From: Sarcophilus harrisii
Lineage: Eukaryota > Chordata > Mammalia > Dasyuromorphia > Dasyuridae
Direction: 5' to 3'
Assembly: GCF_902635505.1 (NCBI RefSeq)
Contig: NC_045431.1
Coordinates: 70,172,501 to 70,236,500 of the forward strand
DNA length: 64,000 nucleotides
Below are positions 57,760-64,000 of this stretch, one piece after another. The notes beneath the pieces were generated by a model. That model had not been told where the DNA came from and made no database searches. It saw only the letters and a list, made by a program, of their open reading frames with translations. The stretch's first letter is position 1, and each line of letters starts with the position of its first letter. Both the position numbers and the translations under genes were made by a program.

Positions 57760-57817
57760 ATTTATCTTCTTTATTCCTTTTCACAAGAGCTCGTGAAAAG
57801 GAATAAAGAAGATAAAT
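57760..57817. repeat. Perfect 25-bp inverted repeat with 8-base loop
   Basis: Arms 57760-57784 (atttatcttctttattcctt + ttcac) and 57793-57817 are exact reverse complements around aagagctc. AT-rich; lies in the upstream ZNF827 intron. Confidence 0.97.
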
Positions 57818-57964
57818 ACACTATACACAGAGAGTAACCTGTAGAATTTCAGGTAAACCTCCCTTCCCTTCCCTGAGCCTCAGTTTATGTGAAAACAGTG
57901 AATAATTGGAGACTAGTCCTAAATTTTAGAAGCACCATATCTGCTTTTTTAAGAAGTGTCCAGA

Positions 57965-58315
57965 AGAATAAGACAGCTATGTGCTGGGTCCGAAGTCAGG
58001 AAGATTCATTTTTTTGAATTCAAATCTGGCCATAGACATTAGCTGTATCCTCCATGGCAAATTGCTTAGCTCTGCCTTTTCCCTTGTCTAATTTTTACAA
58101 CGTCCAAGAGTTGATTATCTAATCGAATCCAAATTCTGCAAATCTGACTTATCCAACTCATCACCAAGCAAATAATAACAATACATAACCAGTTTTCTCA
58201 TCTGTCAAATGAACTAAAGAAGGGAATGGAAAACCACTCCAGCATTATGGCCAAGAAAACCTTGAATGAGATCACAAAACGTTGGACACAACTGAAAAAT
58301 AACTAAATTTTAAAA
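57965..58315 (+). mobile_element. tRNA-type SINE with RTE-like tail
   Basis: Sense: gctgggtccgaagtcaggaa at its head and tggccaagaaaaccttgaat, gttggacacaactgaaaaat at its end, with about 100 extra bases between core and tail. Confidence 0.65.
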
Positions 58316-59399
58316 AAAGGCCCATCAGAGGTGACAGGAAACAAAAAATCTCAGAGCTCCACCAGTAACTTTGTTTAGGTGTTTAGGCTGGACATTTATA
58401 TCCTATGTATATCCCACTAGAAATTCAGAACAGCATAAGTTGCCCTATGATGGGGGCTTAAGGATTCTACCTCAATCCTGAGCAGACCATGATCTAAAGA
58501 CAAGAACAAAAGTTTTATTTGCTCTAGTTTGTTCTGTTTCTATTACGTAAGACGCAGATGGACCAAAATCCAGCTGAAGAAAGACTTGAGCAAAGAAAAA
58601 AAGGATCGATGAATTGGGAGAACTGGTTATGTCACAATAGTGTTAATGGCTGGGTACTAGTCATTTATGTTTCTGGGTACCAATGACAAGATAGCACCTG
58701 GGAAAACACTTATTTATTGACATCAATTTGTTTGAATGTGATTTTCAGGACCCAGTCTGAAATTGCAACTCTTCCCTTATAAGACAAAAACTGGATGACC
58801 CAAAAACTCCAAACTGGAGAGGAAGGGGCACAGAGGGAAAGGGGGAAAGGGTTATATAACCTTCACCTACTGGCCCAGGAAACACCAAATAGAACTGTTC
58901 ATTATATTACTGCACTCAAATTCAAGGAGTGGGCATTTCAGCCACGTTGTGATGATAGGGACATTTTAGTGATTCCTTTTAAGTATGTAATCAAAACACA
59001 GCTTCAAAGGAAGAATATGGTAATAATTATATGAGAAGGTCAAGAGGGTACAGGGTCCTCCAATACACTCAAAACAAGAATGAATTAATTGGGTCACATA
59101 CCAAACGAGTAGACACAATTAAAAGTAAATAAGTCTCTTTACAATTCCTATAAGTATTAGTCATTCAAGCTCTTCTGTACATTCCAGAAGCTGAAAATGT
59201 TGCATTTAAAAAAGGTCTGATTTTCCTTACTGAACTCAGAAAAATAACAGCAGCACTATACAGTGAAAAATGAAGATTTCAGCTCACCATGAAAACACAA
59301 GGATAAAGTTGAAGCAAGCAGGAGCCCACCAGGAGGATATGGACTGGAATCCCAACTCTTCCACTGATTCCTTTTATTCTAGAGCAAGTTACATCCTCT

Positions 59400-59585
59400 C
59401 TCTAAGCTTTCTGAAGCAGAAAGACTCAGTTCAAATCTGCCTTCAGATACTTATCAGCTGGCCAAGTCACTTAACATCTATCTGACTCAGTTTTCTCAAA
59501 TGTAAATGTTGACATAAGAGTAGCCCATGATAACAACTTCCAGGATTGTTATAAGATCAAATGAGATACCTATAAAACACAGTAA
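59400..59585 (+). mobile_element. tRNA-type SINE, 5'-shortened
   Basis: Sense: cagttcaaatctgccttcag, aagtcacttaacatctatct and gatcaaatgagatacctat. Confidence 0.6.
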
Positions 59586-60784
59586 CTGTACTGGCTCTCG
59601 AAGGGATTTTAGAGTACATCCAAAGCGGTCATTTCATTTGATAGGTAAGGACACAGATTTCAAAAGGTAAACGTACTTCCTAAGGCAGAAAGGATCCTCC
59701 TGTAACAGATCTAGTGCTTCTTCCACTGTACCATGCTGCTCCCCCTAGAGAAAGGCCATCTATTATTTATGACTATTGGATGTGATCTCTTCCATCTCCC
59801 ATAACTTTCACCCGCACTTATCTCAACTTTCCTCAGACCACATGGAAGTTATTGGTAGACTTAGCTTTTGCCGATTAGAATGTAAGGAATCCCTTCCTGT
59901 ATTGTTTCAGAATCTCTTAGTTACATTAGAAGATGGCTTTTAAGTCAAGAAAATGTAAAATATGGTAAATTGGATTCCTTTTACCGAAGTTTAGAAACAA
60001 CTACCTTAGCAAACATCAGAGAAAGACAAGGAGCTAAGAGTTGGAATTATGTTGACAAAATTAGTCCTGAGGCAATAGGTTTCTCCTCAACCAGGTCTGG
60101 AAAAAGGAAGTAGCAATTCTTTCCTAGCTTTTGATCTTGGGGAAAGTAGGATGAACCTGATTCAGCTTGGGGGATAAGACCAAGCTTGCTATTTAGCATT
60201 TAGTGGGGCCCACCATGGAACAAGTAGAGTAGAGAATGCAGAATGACCATAGCTTTTATTTTGAGTGTAAATGAATCCCAATAAGCATTTACATGAGATC
60301 AGAAGGAAATAAGCATCCTTTGCATTTTACAGTTAGAAAGACTTAGGTCTATAACAGCTCTACAGTTGAAATAGAGCTTCCTAATTCACATATTACTGCC
60401 TTTGCTCTTTGCACAGCTTTGGTTTGCTTTTATTTTTTAAAGCAAAAAAGAAATCATTGAGTTAAGGCAGTTCCTCTAGATCCCATGCTTCTTCTCTGTA
60501 ACATCGTGACTTTCCACTTAAGAGAAGTCCTTTGTTGATAATTTTTTACTGTTACTGTTTTCTCACCAACTCCAGAATCCCATGATGAGACCTCCATTTT
60601 GGGTCAATGTCACTAGCCTGAATACACATCCATTTCAATTAACTACTTCAAAGCCCTGACATAAAACAGAGACATTGGTAATAGACCTATGATTTCCATA
60701 TACTCCTTCTTTTATTACTATTTTCTCTCAATTTTTTTCTTTTTCCCCACATAAAAACATTATTAAGTTCATGAATTTATAATT

Positions 60785-60950
60785 ATAATAGACTTTAGAT
60801 GTTGTCTAAACCACATTCACAGATGAGGAAACTGAAGACCAAGAGAGCATGGTACACACAGATAGTGTGGTGGAGATGAGAATTTGAACCTTGTTCTTCC
60901 AGCTCAAAATATGGTACCCCATCCATCACTACATGCTGTTTTTCTTATTT
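60785..60950 (-). mobile_element. MIR-type SINE
   Basis: Antisense: cacagatgaggaaactgaag and gagatgagaatttgaacctt. Confidence 0.5.
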
Positions 60951-61724
60951 CATTCCATCAATTTCATTACAAATCTTCTTTCTAATATAAATCAAACTCA
61001 ATAAAAGAGCTTATATTTGGATATTTTATACTTTCTTCCCATACAAAAGCTAGCTTTCCTATAGAGCTTTAATTTCTTTCCTTGGGTCCTTCTCCTTAGC
61101 CTTTAGGATACTGAGAATTTATTCCTATGACTGTTTTCTGAACAGGCTACTATCAGATTTTCTCAAGACTATTTCCTTTTTCTAAATGATCTTTTGAATT
61201 TGACATCACTTTCTGTCACATCTTTGTCCTACAATGGTCTTCACTGTCTTGACTTTAACAAGTAGGGCTGCAGTGGGTAATTAAGTTAGAAGCAGAAGGT
61301 TTGGGTGGCATTCCAGCTTTGCCCAGATGTGTTTTGGTGGGTTCTTTATCTCTTAAGTGAGAAGGTTGAATTAGGTCACTTTAATGTCTCCGCCATCAAT
61401 GGGCATTGATGGGAATCCAAAGAACCTTATTCTGATGACACTAAAAGAAAGATTAATGATTCAGATAGAATTAAATTTTATGGTTCTGGATATGTACTCC
61501 AAGGGTACAAGTTTCATTTTACTGTAAAATACTGAGATGGATAAAAGACCTTTGAGGCCTGAATTCAAGCCTCTCTCTTCTACTCAATAGTCATGTGACT
61601 GGACAAATTATTTAATTTCTCTGGACTTGGAAACAAACAACTTCTCTTGAATCTGTCCCTTTCTCTCCCTTCACACCATAACCTTTTTAATTTAGCCCCT
61701 AGTAACCTCTTGCTTAGATTAACT

Positions 61725-61980
61725 CAGGGCTTCTTAAACTTTTTCTACTCATGACCTTTTTTTCTCTCAAGAAATGTTTACGTGACCCTGAGTATATGGG
61801 TATTTAAATAGCTATATAAATCAAATATCTACTGATAATAAATCCTAAAGAAATTTACTGTAAAACAATTCTTTGATACACACACATATACATATTATAT
61901 ATAATTTTACCATTTATTAAAAACAAGAGCAAATTTTCATAGTTTTGAGATGGATGTGCTTGTTTATTTTTACATAAAGA
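61725..61980 (-). mobile_element. hAT-type DNA transposon fragment
   Basis: Opposite orientation to the copy at 47495: cagggcttcttaaacttttt at its end, then aagcacatcc-type sequence on the minus strand (61948-61957). Cut off by L1 sequence. Confidence 0.6.
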
Positions 61981-63655
61981 ATCAAATCTTGTTATATTAA
62001 GTTTTTGTACAAACAAAACTAATGGGGAGGGGATGGAACCAAGATGGAGGAGAGTAGACATTTACTATCTAACTTCCTCTGAGCTTCCCTCAAACCAACA
62101 GCAGATTAAGCCTCTGACCTGGTTTTAGAGTGACAGAACCCACAAATATTTGGAGTACAACAAATTTCCAGAAGAAGTTACTTTGGAAGAACTTCAGAAA
62201 AGTTCTATTTCAATTGGGCAGGGGGAGAGACTGCAGTGCAGAGAGCTGGGGTGGGGAACCAGGGCATTGTGGGGTCCATGCACTGGGGAATCTATTGTGA
62301 GGTTCTTAGGCAACTCTGTTCTGGTTCCAAGCCAGTGGATCAGCAGATTAGCTGTAAGACACCCAAAGAAAATACAAAAGGCAAATTGTGAGCCTCTGAA
62401 CCCTGGGACCTGGCCATCAGAAGTCAGTCAGCAACACTGGCTCCAGAGCAAACTAAAATGGCTGTCACCCCTTTACCTTAAGAGCAGATCTCAACCTTTA
62501 AAAAATGAACAAAAAAATCAAAAAGAACTCTGACTATTGATAGCTTTTGAGAGAAGAACAGACCTCGCACCCTGAGGATCCTAAAGGCAAATTAGCTCCA
62601 GATGAAGCCCTAAAAGGTGATATTAATTGGTCCCCATTTCATATGGCTCTCTTGGAAGAATTCAAAAAGGACCTTAAAAGAGAGTTAGAAGAAAAATGGG
62701 GAAAGGAAACAAGATCTTTTCAATTTGTGAAATGGAAAAAATGCAATGAACAAAACACTTTGGCCAAATGCAAAAGGAAATAAAAAAGCTAATTGTAGAA
62801 AATAATTCATTAAAAATTAGAATTGAACAAATGGAATTGAATGACAATGAGATTTCAAGGATTGGTCAAACAAAATTAAAAAAAAAAAAGAAAAAATAGA
62901 AGAATATGTAAAATGCCTCATTGGAAAAACAATGGATATTGGAAAATAGATTTAGGACTTCCTAAGTCCTAAGAATTATTGGACTTCCTGAAAACCATGA
63001 TGAATAAAAGAGCCTAGACATCATCCTTCAGGAAATCATCAAAGAAAATTGTCCAGATGTCCTAGAATCAGAGGGTAAAATAGCTATTGAAAGAATTCAT
63101 AGATCACTTCCTGAAAGAGACCACAAAATGAAAACTCCACGGAACATTGTAGCTAAAAATTTCAGAATTATCAAAACCAACGTAGCCAAGATTCAAAGGG
63201 AAGCAGAAAACTGGGGAAAATTTTTTTACATCCAAAGTTTCTGATAAAAGCCTCATTTCTAAAACATATAGAGAACAGACTTAAATTTATAAGAATACAA
63301 GCCATTCTCCAATTGATAATTGGTCAAAGGATATTAACAGATAATCTTCCTATGAAGAAATTAAAGCCATTTCTACTCATATTAAAAAAAAACAATCTAA
63401 ATCATTATTGATCAGAGAAATGCAAATTAATACAACTCTGAGGTACCATTATACATCTCTCAGATGGTTTAAGATGAAAAGAAAAGATAATGATGAGTGT
63501 TGGAAGGAATGTGAGAAAACTGGGACATGAATATGTTATTGGTGGAGTGGTGAAATGATCCTACCATTCTGGAGAGCAATTTGGAACTATGTCCAAAGGG
63601 CTATAAAAAATTGTGTATACCCCTTTGATCCATTAGTGTCTCTATTGGGTCTGTA
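61981..63655 (+). mobile_element. Mosaic L1: 5'/ORF1 segment inside an ORF2 3' fragment
   Basis: A short ORF2 piece (gtttttgtacaaacaaaac, to ~62026) breaks off, an L1 5' end with ORF1 remains follows (62027-63160; GDINWSPFHMALLEEFKKDL, then SLPERDHKMKTPRN), and ORF2 sequence resumes at about 63170 (caaaaccaacgtagccaag) up to 63655. The broken ends share about ten bases. Confidence 0.7.
62547..62783 (+). pseudogene. L1 ORF1 remains (N-terminal coiled-coil part)
   Basis: 78 residues, Lys/Glu-rich, including EFKKDLKRELEEKWGKETRS; the frame breaks afterwards, with further ORF1-like sequence to about 63160. Part of the mosaic L1. Confidence 0.65.
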
Positions 63656-63660
63656 TTCTA

Positions 63661-64000
63661 TTTTTTAAAATAATTTTTTATTGAAAGAACATATGCCTGG
63701 GTAATTTTTCACAACATCCCTTGCACTCACTTCTGTTCCGACTTTTCCCTTCCCTCCCTCCACCCACAGTCTTATACATGTTAAATATGTCACAATATAT
63801 CCTAGATACAATATATGTGTGCAGAACCAAGCAGTTCTCTTGTTGCACAGGGAAAATTGGATTCAGAAGGTAAAAATAACCTGGGAAGAAAAACAAAAAT
63901 GCAGACAATTTATACTCATTTCCCAATGTTCCTTCTCTAGGTGTAGCTGCTTCTGTCTATCATTGATCAATTGAAACTGAGTTAGATCTTCTCTTTGTCA
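63661..64000 (-). mobile_element. Antisense LINE 3' end running off the window
   Basis: Begins ttttttattgaaagaacata and continues with cttgcactcacttctgttcc and ttgatcaattgaaactgagt. It is a marsupial L1-type 3' end by resemblance, cutting the mosaic L1. Confidence 0.6.

Larger units (their letters stand above)
56618..64000 (-). other. Part of a large upstream ZNF827 intron
   Basis: No ZNF827 exon was found here. Contents: CR1/L3 (56885-57080), MIR-type repeats, a 25-bp hairpin (57760-57817), SINEs (57965-58315, 59400-59585), a hAT fossil (61725-61980), a mosaic L1 (61981-63655) and an antisense LINE end (63661 onward). In 58320-59390 and 59750-60780 I recognise nothing. Confidence 0.7.

Noticed and set aside
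57760-57817. microRNA precursor
   Set aside because: Stem of 25 bp with an 8-base loop is too short for usual Drosha/Dicer processing and does not extend.

Overview
The window is mammalian nuclear DNA, most likely from a marsupial. The repeats point there: tRNA-derived SINEs of the marsupial type with the 'gcagctaggtggcgcaatgg' head, several marsupial-type L1 fragments, hAT fossils of a kind common in marsupials, and a background of old L2, CR1/L3, RTE-like and MIR/THER-type elements. The species cannot be fixed from the sequence alone.

The only gene I can support is the 3' half of ZNF827, a C2H2 zinc-finger chromatin protein, on the minus strand. Six exons are present, reading from high to low coordinates: 56617-56480, 53863-53692, 51456-51290, 42581-42390, 41974-41797 and 38225-37409 (stop). 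All have consensus acceptors and donors, their phases join cleanly, and together they encode about 554 residues with eleven C2H2 modules, ending in the residues ERAETV. The long 3' UTR probably runs to about 33.74 kb. Earlier exons lie beyond the right edge.

Layout. 1-33.7 kb is intergenic DNA downstream of ZNF827 and is dominated by repeats. Its centrepiece is a full-length but decayed L1 (18624-26894) flanked by a perfect 13-bp target-site duplication. That L1 contains a SINE and a U6 snRNA-L1 chimeric retrocopy, and the chimera itself carries another SINE. 33.7-38.6 kb holds the ZNF827 3' UTR and last coding exon within an unusually GC- and CpG-rich block that includes a 13-copy, 41-bp minisatellite and a long G tract. 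38.2-56.5 kb holds the introns between the six exons, with a ~0.9-kb pyrimidine tract and two local tandem duplications. 56.6-64 kb lies in a large upstream intron with SINEs, CR1, hAT and a mosaic L1.

Most unusual points: (1) the end of the 53692-53863 exon, including its 5' splice site, is repeated three times in tandem (34-bp units), and only the first donor keeps the frame; (2) the 41-bp minisatellite in the 3' UTR presents seven CTCGCGAG palindromes, close to the TCTCGCGAGA promoter element, with neighbouring copies decayed mostly by CpG-type transitions; (3) the U6-L1 chimera nested in a full-length L1; (4) several near-perfect inverted repeats (36299-36340, 57760-57817, 4032/4536, 38945/39049) that look like template-switch scars.
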